64,000 nucleotides of DNA, taken from positions 264,970 to 328,969 of the forward strand of contig NW_027192212.1 of NCBI RefSeq assembly GCF_041956535.1. The letters run 5' to 3'. A program made the position numbers and the translations under genes. Below are positions 47,153-59,163 of this stretch, piece after piece. The notes beneath the pieces are model-generated. The model did not search any database, was not told where the DNA came from, and saw only the letters and a program-made list of their open reading frames with translations. This DNA is from Calcarisporiella thermophila CBS 279.70. Lineage: Eukaryota > Calcarisporiellomycota. Position 1 is the first letter of the stretch. The number at the start of each line of letters is the position of its first letter.

Positions 47153-48401
47153 TTATTTATAAATTAGTACATATTATCACCCGTTTTCCCCCCTTTTCAG
47201 TGTCTCTTAATATACTCTACCTATAATTTAACCCATCTATTCATTTCTATGCTCCATTAGTTGAGAACACTCAAAAGATTTGAATTTTGGGTGAGTCATT
47301 CATTAAAATATCGAGTATATACAATGCAAACCGCAATTTATAAATTGGGTAAACTAATCATCTCCTTTAACACATATTTTGCATAGTGTGATCACATCTG
47401 AAAATAAACTCTTGTGATAAACATGGGGTCTCTACAATTGCGTAGAATCTCTCCTAGAAATATGCCAAAATATTTCGAGGGAATTATAAGTACAGTGCGA
47501 GACTCAAGGAGTTTAGACCATCTGGTTTCAAATATCTGTCTGTCAATTTAATTTTCTAGCCGAGCATGGTTGAAATTTACTGAGCTCCGTTTGGAAAGAT
47601 GCTCTACGTCATTTTACCCAATATGCCTTGTATTATTTTGATAAGCACGATCTATCGAAATCTTTTGGATATTAGAACAATGCCTAGTTTTGGAGCTAAT
47701 TATTGCTCCATCACCTCGTTGTATACCAACAATATTTTTCGTCTATTGCCTCTCACACTACTATTCAACAGAAGCAGTCGCTTGTTACTCTCGGAATGCG
47801 TACTTTACAAATTTGCGGGCAGTCCAATAGACTTTGAACACACTTCATAAAAATAAAGCATATTGGGCTCATCGGTATATTTTCCTCGAAAGTGCAACCG
47901 CTTACGATTGTTTCTCGTCTCAGATCGAGAGTTAAATCGATCGGGCAAGATTCTGGCTGCTATGGGTTGTATTTTAAAGGAGATCATTTGGGATGCATTT
48001 ACCCCTGCCCAAGATCGCATCCCACAGTAGTAAGTATGGGATGTGAGTGCAGCTTTTGCCTATCGGTTTCAATGCAATAGGGCGTCTACATCCCTGAGGC
48101 GTGTGTTAGAGATAATAGGGGCTTGATGGATTCGCATCAGGCTTACGTCGCCGCTTATCCTTGGGAACAACAGCGGCTAGGGCGGCTCTATCAGCCCGCA
48201 CTTGAAGATAATTCGCTCGTCCTTGAATTCTGTCATCAAACCAAGAAAACTCGGAAAGCGGGGTTCGAATTTCAGACGGAGAATATAATTTGCTAAATAA
48301 AAACTGGCTTGCATCCTTTTCAAGGCAAAGTTAAGACCCAACCTTTCTCTTCATCATATTTTTTTGGTCATTAGTGCCGCAACCCTTCGCATCTAGCATT
48401 A
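47153..48401. other. Intergenic, 1.25 kb, upstream of NoxA
   Basis: Mostly AT-rich. The exception is a GC-richer block at 48120-48300 that contains a clean 56-codon frame (listed separately) and a GCCGCT...AGCGGC inverted repeat. Other frames look random. Confidence 0.5.
48126..48296 (+). CDS. Possible 56-aa microprotein or upstream ORF of NoxA
   Basis: ATG 48126 to TAA 48294-48296. The 171-base frame stands out by composition from its AT-rich surroundings and reads as a normal hydrophilic peptide (AAYPWEQQRLGRLYQPALED is part of it). It ends 105 bases before the NoxA start. It could be an upstream ORF in the NoxA leader, a separate microgene, or a remnant exon. No family is recognised. Confidence 0.3.
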   Translation: MDSHQAYVAAYPWEQQRLGRLYQPALEDNSLVLEFCHQTKKTRKAGFEFQTENIIC

Positions 48402-50484
48402 ATGTCACCGCCAAATTTCGGTTTCATACGTAAATATTTTTCGAGAAATGGCAGGACGGTTCACATTGATCCTGCTGTCGATTCGGAAAAATCGCATGAT
48501 CCGATGAGAACTTGGAAGCAGAAACTGGACATCTGGCTGATTAACGAAGGTGGCGTATACTTGCCAATTTCCCTCGATTATCGCACGGAATCCGTGTTAA
48601 CTATTGTTCTCTATGCGTTTCCCTAGGCTACTCAAAGATATTTGTTGGCGTTTGGATAATCTCGCAAATTCTGCTCTTCGTCTACGGATTTATCCAAGCA
48701 TATTTCTCCGACAATTACCGCACTGCTCAGCGCGTTGCCGGCGTCACTTATGGCATTGCTCGTGGAGCTGCCATGTGTTTGCACGTTGATTCGGGCATCG
48801 TGCTATTTCCCATGTGCCGTAATCTGCTCTCTTGGTTCCGTTCATCGAATCTAAATAAGGTGGTTCAATTCGATAAACACATTGCATTCCATAAGCTAGT
48901 AGGATGGTCTATCTTCTTTTTCGGCCTCCTCCATACGATTTGCCACTACGTCAATTTTGTCAGACTTGCCCGAACCAGCCCCAATGTCGTATCTCAGTTC
49001 TTTTACTATATGTTTGGTCACGGAGTGGGCTGGAGCGGCCACGTTCTTATTATTGTCATTCTTATTATGGGCGCAACTTCGGTTCCGAGCGTTCGCCGCA
49101 GTAATTTCGAGCGATTTTGGTACACCCACCATCTCTTCGTCATCTATTTCATTGTCTTCTCCTTCCACGGCGCCTTCTGCCTTGTCGCTAATGACCGCCC
49201 GCCCCTCTGCGTTAATATAGCATCCTTTTGGAAGTATTGGATCGCATCAGGAGTAATCTATACTTTCGAGCGGGTGATCCGTGAGTATCGTGCCTTTTTC
49301 CGCCGCTCCCACGTTTCCAAAATCGTCTTGCATCCATCGAAAGTTGTGGAGATCCAGATTAAGAAAGAGAACACGTTCTCCAATGTTAAAGCAGGTCAAT
49401 ACGTGTTTATTTGTTGTCCCGAGGTGTCCATCTGGCAATGGCATCCCTTTACTCTTACCAGCGCCCCCGAAGAAGACTATATATCCGTGCACGTGCGCGT
49501 TGTGGGTGACTTCACGAGAAATCTTGCGCGCGCATTGGGCTGTGGTGATGGCGACCGTGTAGAAGATGCTAACAACCAAAATGGTCGCCAGGAAGTAACC
49601 AAAGTCTTGCCCCGTATTATGGTCGACGGGCCATTCGGAACCTCAAGTGAAGATGTCTTCAACTTCGAAGTAGCTATGTTGGTGGGGGCTGGCATTGGGG
49701 TCACCCCTTTCGCCTCCATCCTCAAAAGTATTTGGTACCGTCTCAATTACCCAACCAAGAGTACCAAGCTGCGCAAGGTTTACTTCATATGGATATGTCG
49801 CGAATATGCGGTGAGCCTAGCCTTGCCCCCTTTTACACCCCCATAGACTGATTGGTTTTTTTTACTTTGACAAGGCTTTTGAATGGTTCCAGTCGTTGCT
49901 TAAGCAACTTGAACAAGAAGACATCAAACAGTTCATCTCCATCCGCACCTATCTCACAGGCAAATTGCGACACTCTTATGTGCGCAATATTCTACTCAAC
50001 TCCGAACCTACCCTCGCGGAGCCAGATCCAATTACGGGGTTGCAGTCGCCTACCTACTATGGGCGCCCGAATTTCCAAGCCATTTTCGAGGAAACCGCAA
50101 GTGCACATCCCGATACTGATGTAAGTGAAGAAAATAAGCCTGCAATTCATTTCGGTTCAAGTCGTATTTATAAGCAATGAATCGCTACTTTCGATTTAGA
50201 TTGGTGTGTTCTTTTGCGGGCCAGAGATTATTGCCAAGAATCTGGCGGACATATGCCGCAGGGATTGGAGTTGCGTCACTACTAGTGCGAATCCTCCTCA
50301 ATCCCGCCACCGGGCATCTGCCTGGCGCAAGACAATGGTCGAGGCGTTGGCTCCAAAACCCCAGACAATAACTGGCGTGAAATTCTTCTTCCACCAAGGT
50401 AAGATTCTTCTCAATGTAATTAATTGACTGCCTAAAAACTAACCACACCATGCTCTTCATTCTCTTTTTATAGAGCATTTTTAA
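48402..50484 (+). CDS. noxA: NADPH oxidase, NoxA/gp91phox family
   Basis: Five exons (48402-48549, 48627-49810, 49875-50120, 50200-50398, 50474-50484) give 595 aa. Six membrane helices carry the haem-binding His pairs in FHKLVGWSIFFFGLLHTICHYVNF and YTHHLFVIYFIVFSFHG. The N-terminal region has RTAQRVAGVTYGIARGAAMCLH. FAD binding is marked by WHPFTLTSAPEED and NADPH binding by LVGAGIGVTPFASIL and VFFCGPEI. The C terminus KFFFHQEHF matches the F-x-K/Q-E-x-F ending of the family, reached only through an 11-nt last exon. The enzyme passes electrons from cytosolic NADPH to oxygen, making superoxide for hyphal development and differentiation. No EF hands or NoxB-type extension are present. Partners (NoxR, Rac) are not in this window. 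Confidence 0.95.
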
Positions 50485-50754
50485 TCATTTTGCCCGTTCA
50501 CCCGTTATCAAATATTGTACCTATGCATTGCTATTTAATCTTCTTGTTACTCGATCTGCAGGCAGACTTAGTTTATTTTTGAGACTTTTTGAAATAAAAT
50601 AAAGTTTTCGATTTACTTATAAAGAAAAATGAGGCTGGACAGGTCTTTATGGAAGGGTAAGTCCTAGCCACCGGGTAATCAAGATTCGCTCAAAGGGAGA
50701 GGAAACAATTTAAGGCGCCCTCTTGTGTGTCTGGACAACTTCTTCCTAGCCGCG

Positions 50755-52107
50755 ATGATATTTTCTAATTTGCGCCCATTTGCATTGGTCATGCTCCTCA
50801 TGCTTTTCCTCATTGGAATGATAGGTGAGGAATGCGCACGATCAATACACAGCGGCAAGATTAATACTTGGATAGAAGGAATTGTTCCTAGCCGTAATAT
50901 TCATGTGCATCCCTTTTTAATGCGTCGCGTTGTACCTCGCCAAGAGCCTAATATGGATCAACAGAAGGGCCCAGCTTCGGACCAGCGTGAGCTTCAACAA
51001 GCTCCGGATAATGACCGACCAACGAAGCAGGAGGATACTTCCCCGGTCAAGAAGAGCGAGGAGACCACACAGAATAACGGACAATCAGGAAAAGAAAGCG
51101 AAACAAGGAATGCAAAGCAGGAAGACAGTCCCCCCGTGAAGGAGAGCGACGTATCTACTCCTAAAACTGACCGATCCGGAAAAGAAAACGATTCCGCAAC
51201 GTCAAAGACAACTCAAGATAGCAGTCCAAAAGAGAGCAATAAGCCTTCTGGTAATGATGACCGAGCAGAAAGCGGAAAGGCATCTGTTAGTAATAACTTG
51301 CCCACCGATACGGAGCAATCAGGAAACGGCAATTCACCTGAGAACACAGGCGGCCAACATTTGCCTATTCCTACGAAGACATCGGATACTGGTGATTCCC
51401 AAGTAGCCACGCCCACCGCAAACAACGACCAGGGGAAATCCGGGGGACCGAGTATAACAGGTGAAGATTCAACGAAACCCTCTGGTAACACCTCAAGTGA
51501 TTTGGAAAGCCAAAACACAGGTTCAGTGGCCCCAAGTGATGGAAGCTCGTCTTCTTACGTTAGCGCTTCAATAGCTACTCCGGTTACTTCGATCGCAACT
51601 GCCGATAGCTCATCCGTTTCCCACGTCTCGGCTTCATTAGCAGTGACTTTACCAGTCTCCTCTTCTTCAAATAGTATATTCGGAAATTGGGATCATGGTT
51701 CAAGTACATCGAGCTCATTACATACACCTGAACCATTGCCAAATAATCCTACCATCACCACGATACCATCATCATTTACCGTTACTTTGACACCAATCCC
51801 GGTTACCACCACCCTGACACCTTCTCCAGCCACTGTAACTCAGTTGCTTACACCTGAAAACCCTGCGATTGCAACAAAAATGGTGACAGAGGTCAATGTT
51901 GAACACCTTCCACAGAAGCAGTCATCTACGGGAGTTGAGGTAACTCTAGTTACTGTGACAGCCCCTGATGGATCTATAGTTACTATTGTTGCGTCCCGTC
52001 CTGCGATATTGCAAATCCCTACTCTACTCAGTGGGACATTCTCTCTTCAGCCAATATTCCCTAGCATCATATTCATTATATCGATGCTAGCGATATTTTT
52101 CCGATAA
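50755..52107 (+). CDS. GPI-anchored Ser/Thr-rich mucin-like wall protein
   Basis: A single exon. I start at MIFSNLRPF because it gives a compact signal peptide (FALVMLLMLFLIGMIG) of 25-28 residues; an upstream Met at 50725 adds 10 residues. The 450-aa product is low complexity. Residues about 60-270 are rich in Lys/Glu/Ser/Asn/Gln with short repeated phrases (SGKE, QEDTSPVK, QEDSPPVK, NDDRAESGK). They are followed by Ser/Thr/Pro-rich mucin-like sequence (TVTLTPIPVTTTLTPSP). The C terminus is hydrophobic (FPSIIFIISMLAIFF), as expected for a GPI attachment signal. It is probably heavily O-mannosylated and displayed at the wall. No adhesin domain is recognised. Confidence 0.78.
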   Translation: MIFSNLRPFALVMLLMLFLIGMIGEECARSIHSGKINTWIEGIVPSRNIHVHPFLMRRVVPRQEPNMDQQKGPASDQRELQQAPDNDRPTKQEDTSPVKKSEETTQNNGQSGKESETRNAKQEDSPPVKESDVSTPKTDRSGKENDSATSKTTQDSSPKESNKPSGNDDRAESGKASVSNNLPTDTEQSGNGNSPENTGGQHLPIPTKTSDTGDSQVATPTANNDQGKSGGPSITGEDSTKPSGNTSSDLESQNTGSVAPSDGSSSSYVSASIATPVTSIATADSSSVSHVSASLAVTLPVSSSSNSIFGNWDHGSSTSSSLHTPEPLPNNPTITTIPSSFTVTLTPIPVTTTLTPSPATVTQLLTPENPAIATKMVTEVNVEHLPQKQSSTGVEVTLVTVTAPDGSIVTIVASRPAILQIPTLLSGTFSLQPIFPSIIFIISMLAIFFR

Positions 52108-52270
52108 AACGGAACAAATGCCGAACATTCATACATCGATCGATTTATACATTTATTCATCTATACAGATGCTCATACAAGTTTCTAAATATCGCATACG
52201 ACGGTAATTAGAGCTCAATTTCATAAAAATACCCAAATATGAAAATAAAAATTTAATAGGATCTATAGCC

Positions 52271-53169
52271 ATGAATTTCATCCACCCATGCCAGGAACTA
52301 GTTAGTCTGGTAGCTGAATTTGAGTTCGTTAGCGATGTTGATGAGGAGATGTTCATTTTATACACCGACGATCCGTCACAATGGAACCGAAATCGTTCTG
52401 TCGATCAACACAAAAACGTCCTCGAAATCCAAAGTATTGATATTATTGTTACTGAGCCAAGAGTAGACATAGAGCTAAAGTAATCTTTCTATCGTTAGTT
52501 GACTCACATAGGCTTGAAATTACCCAAAACGTTAGCGTACATCGCTCCAGCAGGGAGGTCTGTACCGGCACGGTAGTGTGGGATTCTTCTGTATGCCTGG
52601 CCCAGTTTATTTGTTCCAATAAGACACAACTTGGATTCGATCCTAAAACTACAAGAGCACTCGAATTAGGATGTGGGTGCGGTGTACTTGGCACAGTAAT
52701 TGCTCCACTTGTCCGTCATATTACAATGACAGATGTTTTTGACGTCCTTAGATACACTACTTTGAAAAATTTACGGCGCAGCCTGCCAGAGTCCTGGATA
52801 TCTCTAGGTGAAGAGAACAAAACGCTTGAGGAGGAAGCTCGCGTACAAGTGCAGGAGCTGATATGGGGAGAGCCACTAGGAGAGGATCTGTTTGCACGTC
52901 CTTATAATTTTATTTTTGCTTCTGATGTGATTTACAACGAGAGTATCGTTGCAGCTTTTGTGTCGACACTATACACATTGCTTGCAAATGGCGAGAGAAA
53001 TAGCGTGGGTGTACTAGCACAGGAGCTGCGTTCGGACACTGTACATTACGAGCTTCTGATTCAGTTAAGAAAACATAATCTTGCTGCCGCACGTGTTCCT
53101 CAAAAGAAACTCCCTCCTCTATTTCAGCATGGTTTTGTAATATATTTCATTTGGGTTTCAACACCCTAG
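52271..53169 (+). CDS. METTL21-type protein lysine methyltransferase
   Basis: Two exons (52271-52479 and 52512-53169) give 288 aa. The first exon encodes a beta-rich N-terminal segment. The second carries the class I SAM fold: VWDSSVCLAQFI, motif I LELGCGCGVLG, TMTDVFDVL (motif II position) and ASDVIYNESI, which is the DxxY catalytic-type motif of family 16. The family trimethylates lysines on translation factors, Hsp70 or VCP (METTL21; Efm6/Rkm5/Nnt1 in yeast). Which substrate applies here cannot be decided. The C-terminal RVPQKKLPPLFQHGFVIYFIW is a usual strand pair. The intron is only 32 nt, among the shortest here, but the frame and motif continuity support it. Confidence 0.88.
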
Positions 53170-53953
53170 CATATATTTACATAAAAATCAATGATGATAT
53201 TATCATTTAGAAACTTTCGGAAGCTCCTTTCGAAACACTTTGCTTTTTATTGCTAATTGTTTATTATAGCCAGTAAAGAATATAATTGCATAGGTTGTCA
53301 AATATTAGTTTAGATTCAAAAATGAGACTTTTGGAATTGTTTCATAATACAATATCTTCAATTATTTTTTGAGTTGTATGCAAAGTTATATCCTAGGAAA
53401 CTTATAAATAAATAACAAATAAACCTAAGTGTCATAATTAGGTTCCATATTTCAGTGAAAATGGCTTAAGCGACTTCAATAGTGTTGTTTCTTTGAACAC
53501 CTTTTTAAAATTAATTTTTGGATGCTGGCGATATAGTCTAACGCTATAAAAGGCGTAAATACCTTAGAAAAAATGAGTAGCAGAGCGATCAGGTAGCGTT
53601 TTGTGCTGTGAGAGATGGTAGTTATACTTATATTGTGAGTTACAGTATCCATATTTTGGTGTAGCAGTATTGTTTATGTCTGTCCATAGAAAGCGTGGTA
53701 AGCTGTGAGGAAGAGTGTTAACATTTATTTTGAACCCAAGTTTTAAAATATTACACTTGATAAAGTCGTTTCGGTGTTATTGATTGAATTTCTTTTAATT
53801 ATACCTATTTGGTTATTATTCAGTTTGTTGAGGGGAGTTTTACTGCAACGCGCAGATTTGACTATACCCATCCATCATATTCTCGCGCTCCCAGTGTCCT
53901 AATATTTGACCACCTGGATCGTTTGCAAGTCGGAAGGGAACTGAGTAGTAGAA
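53170..53953. other. Intergenic, RPL43 promoter region
   Basis: 784 AT-rich bases. The right side includes the RPL43 promoter and leader. An alternative ATG-only first exon for RPL43 (ATG at 53615-53617 followed by GTAGTT) lies inside. No other coding evidence. Confidence 0.5.
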
Positions 53954-54423
53954 ATGGTTCGTTTATGCAAGAAAAAAATAGGATGGATGAATGCAGAAAA
54001 CTGATGATTTGATAATCAAGGCAAAACGCACTAAGAAAGTTGGTGTCACGGGCAAGTACGGTACTCGTTATGGCGCTTCCCTACGTAAACAAATAAAAAA
54101 GATGGAAATAACGCAGCATGCTAAGTACACATGTGCATTTTGCGGAAAGGTTCGATAAATTTGTCAGTGTTAGGGGTTTCTTAATGTTAATTCTTTTGAC
54201 TTTCAGGACACTGTGAAGCGCGAGGCAGTTGGCATTTGGAAATGCCGCGCATGTCGCAAATCCATTGCTGGTGGCGCATGGACTGTATCGTGAGTACTGT
54301 TTTCTGTATTCAATGGCTTTTTAGTTGTAGCTAAAATTATACTGGTTTAAATTGTCTAGGACAACTGCTGCTGCTACAGTCCGCAGTACAATCCGCCGTT
54401 TGCGTGAATTGCAAGAGTCTTAG
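53954..54423 (+). CDS. RPL43: 60S ribosomal protein L43 (eL43, L37a)
   Basis: Exons 2-4 (54021-54149, 54207-54289, 54360-54423) encode [38 protein letters not shown] and onward to RRLRELQES. With an ATG-only first exon the product is 92 aa, the exact family length. The zinc ribbon CAFC...CRAC is intact (CxxC pairs near residues 39-42 and 57-60). The protein sits near the 60S exit-tRNA side. First-exon choice is uncertain: ATG 53954 followed by GTTCGT (the same unusual GTTCG donor is used after exon 2) gives a 64-nt intron, whereas ATG 53615 gives a 400-nt intron. Confidence 0.93.
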
Positions 54424-54636
54424 TGTATTCCTACATGTTTTTGCCTCCTTCCCGCCCTGTCAAAATAAATGTTTTCCTATCATATATCCTAAGTATATTT
54501 TCATCAAGCCATTAAAATCTGTTCCCATTTTGATGCATGTTCGAGATTATTAAGTTAAAAATTCGACATTTATTTGTGGCGTATTTTAACATTGAAATTT
54601 GTTTACATCAACTGCGAAATTCAATATTCGAAAAAA

Positions 54637-56019
54637 ATGCGTAGACTTATTAATGTTGCAACACATTTTAACAAATCTATAGGCAAAATCATGGCAAAGA
54701 ACACATATTTATCTGCATCAAAAGCGGCTACAAATGCAGCTGCTTACAGTTTTGAAACTAAATGTCTTCAAGTTAGCCCTGCTTCCTTCATTTTTGAATC
54801 TCCAAAGAACTTGTTGCCTACGAATAATTCACTCTCTGAGTATGCCGAAACTGATCTCGATGTATTGAGTAACATCAATGATCCGCAATTACAGATAAAC
54901 GATCCTGCTGCAGAAGCAGCTATTGAAGAGGCAGTCAGCTTACTTCAAAATGGCGAGGTAGTGGCCCTTCCAACCGAGACTGTATACGGCCTTGCAGCAA
55001 ATGCATTATCGGAAGCTGCCGTGAGGAAGATATATGCTGCCAAAAATCGTCCGGCTGATAATCCTCTTATCGTGCATGTATCTTCCCTTCGAATGTTACG
55101 AGATCTCCTCCCCGGTGGACGCATTCCTCGTGAATACAACGCTGCTATTCGCCAATTTTGGCCGGGTCCACTCACCATTATCCTCCCAGTTTCCGCATTG
55201 ATCCCTGAGGTAGTTACCTGTGGACAACCTACAGTTGCAGTGCGTTTCCCTGCTCATCCTGTTGCAAGAGCGGTTATCCAGCGCTGTCAGTTTCCGCTAG
55301 CTGCCCCCTCAGCTAATGCCTCGGGCCGACCTTCTCCCACATTAGCTTCCCATGTATTACGTGATCTTTCGGGTCGCTTACCTTTGGTCCTAGATGGAGG
55401 ACAGTGTTCTCAGGGAATTGAGTCTACTGTGCTGGATGCTCTTCGCCATCCACCTGCCATTTTACGTCCTGGTGGTGTTACTTTTGAACAGCTTTGTATC
55501 CTAAAAGGTCTGGATGGTTTGCAAGTATACCGCAGGGATTTTGTCGATAAACAACTCGAAGCTGCCCCCACTACTCCGGGAATGAAATACCGCCATTATT
55601 CACCTGATGCCGAGGTTGTACTGTTCGAGCATCGTTACCCTACCCAAACAAAGCATGGAAATGCGAATGACCTTTGTTTAAACCATATGGATTCAATCAG
55701 GAGCGAAATATCTAGACTACAGGCTGAGGGAAAGGAGCGTATTGGAGTTTTGCGTGTCCGGTCTGGTGACTCGGATCCTACTAATGGATACCCCAGATCC
55801 GGTGATATTTCCGACAGCAAGCAGGTTATAGAGAGATGGTTAGGTGACGCTGAACATCCGGAAACAGTAGCCCGTGAACTATTTCGTCAGCTGAGAGCAC
55901 TTGATGAAGAAGATAATGTGAACTGTATACTAGTAGAAGGGATTCCAGAAAAGCATGCTGGTCTAGCTGTAATGAATCGGTTGCGAAAGGCTGCAAGTCG
56001 AGTAATTTATTATGAGTAG
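54637..56019 (+). CDS. SUA5: Threonylcarbamoyl-AMP synthase Sua5 (YrdC family)
   Basis: One exon, 460 aa from MRRLINVA. The YrdC domain begins near residue 90: VALPTETVYGLAANA, KIYAAKNRPADNPLIVHV, FWPGPLTIILP, VRFPAHPVARAVI, LAAPSANASGRPSPT and IESTVLD. It is joined by the linker PTTPGMKYRHYSPDAEVVLFE to the C-terminal Sua5 domain. The enzyme makes threonylcarbamoyl-AMP from Thr, bicarbonate and ATP for t6A37 in ANN-decoding tRNAs. The first 18 residues are basic and amphipathic (MRRLINVATHFNKSIGKI), like a mitochondrial presequence. A second Met (MAKNTYLS at 54691) follows, so cytosolic and mitochondrial forms by leaky scanning are plausible. The region of residues 20-85 is poorly conserved. 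Confidence 0.95.
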   Translation: MRRLINVATHFNKSIGKIMAKNTYLSASKAATNAAAYSFETKCLQVSPASFIFESPKNLLPTNNSLSEYAETDLDVLSNINDPQLQINDPAAEAAIEEAVSLLQNGEVVALPTETVYGLAANALSEAAVRKIYAAKNRPADNPLIVHVSSLRMLRDLLPGGRIPREYNAAIRQFWPGPLTIILPVSALIPEVVTCGQPTVAVRFPAHPVARAVIQRCQFPLAAPSANASGRPSPTLASHVLRDLSGRLPLVLDGGQCSQGIESTVLDALRHPPAILRPGGVTFEQLCILKGLDGLQVYRRDFVDKQLEAAPTTPGMKYRHYSPDAEVVLFEHRYPTQTKHGNANDLCLNHMDSIRSEISRLQAEGKERIGVLRVRSGDSDPTNGYPRSGDISDSKQVIERWLGDAEHPETVARELFRQLRALDEEDNVNCILVEGIPEKHAGLAVMNRLRKAASRVIYYE

Positions 56020-56611
56020 TCACTTTATACTATGTGGAAAAGTGGGATGGTATGCTTTTAGAACTGTACATCCATAGAATTTTCCATCTATATACCACCT
56101 TTTCCTTGTAAATACATATACAAATTATCATTCTAACTTATACTAATTTATGATACTGACCCAAAAATCATGTCTTTGTTTATTGATGCACTTTTTTACC
56201 ACCGGAGAAGGTACTTAATTGTGCATCTCGTTAAAATTGGCTCTATACTGAAAGGCTTTAGATCATCACGATACTCGCCATTGAGCAGGAAATGCTTCAA
56301 CCGGGACAAATAAAATATGTTCTATTATTAACTATGGTATCTTTGTGCTAGTTACAATAGAATGGCAGTGTCAAATATTGCACCGCTCACAAGAGAACTC
56401 TTTTTTACACCTGAATTGGAAAACAATTTTAGTCTAAATTTAATTTTCATATATATTGCATTCATATCTTATTTCTATTTTTAAATAGCAAATCCATCAA
56501 TTATGATCCTAATTCCTAATATGTGATATTCGAATCTTTCAAAATTTAAATATTATAAATCTTGTTATTTTATTTTCGACCCAAATCTGCCTCTACTCCT
56601 TCATTTTAGTA
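56020..56611. other. Intergenic
   Basis: 592 AT-rich bases between two plus-strand genes, containing the SUA5 3' flank and the promoter of the fucose synthase gene. No coding frame was seen. Confidence 0.5.
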
Positions 56612-57919
<1,308 letters not shown>

Positions 57920-58094
57920 AACAACTAATAAAATCGCGAGATATCCACTCTCTTATTATATTTAGTGCTTTTGATTATAAATGTCATAAAAGAAAAATAA
58001 AGTTTGTTGTTCACTGAAATAATTTACATCGAAAACTTTATTAGATGTAAAATTTATAATGTTTTTTATTGTAAAATAAGATAGAAAATAACAT

Positions 58095-58906
58095 TTAGCG
58101 GTTCCTATAAATGAGAGCATGATATAATTGTAAGCGAAGTAATTAACGCTAAGTAAAAAGTAAGATACTAACGATTTGGCGACACGCTCCAGCTCGTCCT
58201 TCTTCTTAATGGCATACGAGTTCGAAGATCCCTATTTGAAGTTGGATTATATGAAAGAGTTAAAACATGATGTAGCCGAAATGGTTTTATCATATCTATT
58301 TACCTTGGCAGCATTAATGATCTCCTCAGCCAAGCACTCAGCAATCGACTTCACGTTGCGGAAAGCAGCCTCGCGAGCACCAATGGTCATCAGAGCGATG
58401 GCCTGGTTTACGCGACGTAGAGGAGACACATCAACTGCCTGACGACGAACGGTTCCTGCAGATCCAATACGGGTGGAATCTTCCCGAGGGCCAGTGTTAA
58501 TGACAGCGTCAACAAACACCTGCAAAGGATTCTGATCGGTAAGGAGGTGGATAATTTCAAAGGCGTGCTTTGTGATACGCGTCGCCATAAGCTTCTTGCC
58601 GTTGTTGCGTCCGTGCATCATGAGGGAGTTAGTTAAACGCTCCACAATAGGGCACTTAAAATTACAAAATATTAATGATAAATTAATCAAAAAAGCAATT
58701 CATCGATAGGAACTTACTTGGGCTTTACGGAAACGCTTGACGGAGTAGCGACCAGCAGTGTGAGGAAGATAGACGGGGTTTCGGATTTGGATGTAGTCGG
58801 TCAAGGAGATATCCTTGATCTCAACATCTTCAAAAGACCATTTATTGAAGAGACGGATGCCGGTGTGCTCGGCTACTACGTCGGCAGGCAAGTTTAGAGC
58901 AGCCAT
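58095..58906 (-). CDS. RPS5: 40S ribosomal protein S5 (uS7)
   Basis: Four exons. The first (58718-58906) encodes [40 protein letters not shown] and onward to KRFRKAQ. The second runs from [27 protein letters not shown] to EEIINAAK, and the third encodes [19 protein letters not shown]. The terminal exon has only 10 nt (58095-58104) and completes the invariant ending SNR. About 200 aa, normal for uS7 in the 40S head at the mRNA exit/E site. The donor before the last exon is GTTAGT. If it were read through, the protein would end in an unrelated [10 protein letters not shown], so splicing is well supported by the conserved ending. Confidence 0.97.
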
Positions 58907-59163
58907 GGTTTTACGATCTAAACAATAAATCAGTCAGCACTACTGCAATTAAAACGATGGATGGATGGATGAATTCGCACACGATGATTGATACCTTTTG
59001 GCAACTATCTTGCACCTAAGAAAAGAGGAGGAGCTAATTTTTTTTGCAAAAGACTTTTTGATTTTTGCTCGAAAAACGTCACCAAAATTTGCTGCGTCGC
59101 CAATTATTCTCAGTTAAGCTTTTTATTTGTCTAAACAAAATTTCACTGATTCTTAAATTCGAG

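Noticed and set aside
48100-48300. tRNA-like segment with GGGTTCGAATT
   Set aside because: The B-box-like string has no matching T stem, acceptor stem or A box; the same bases form part of an open frame.
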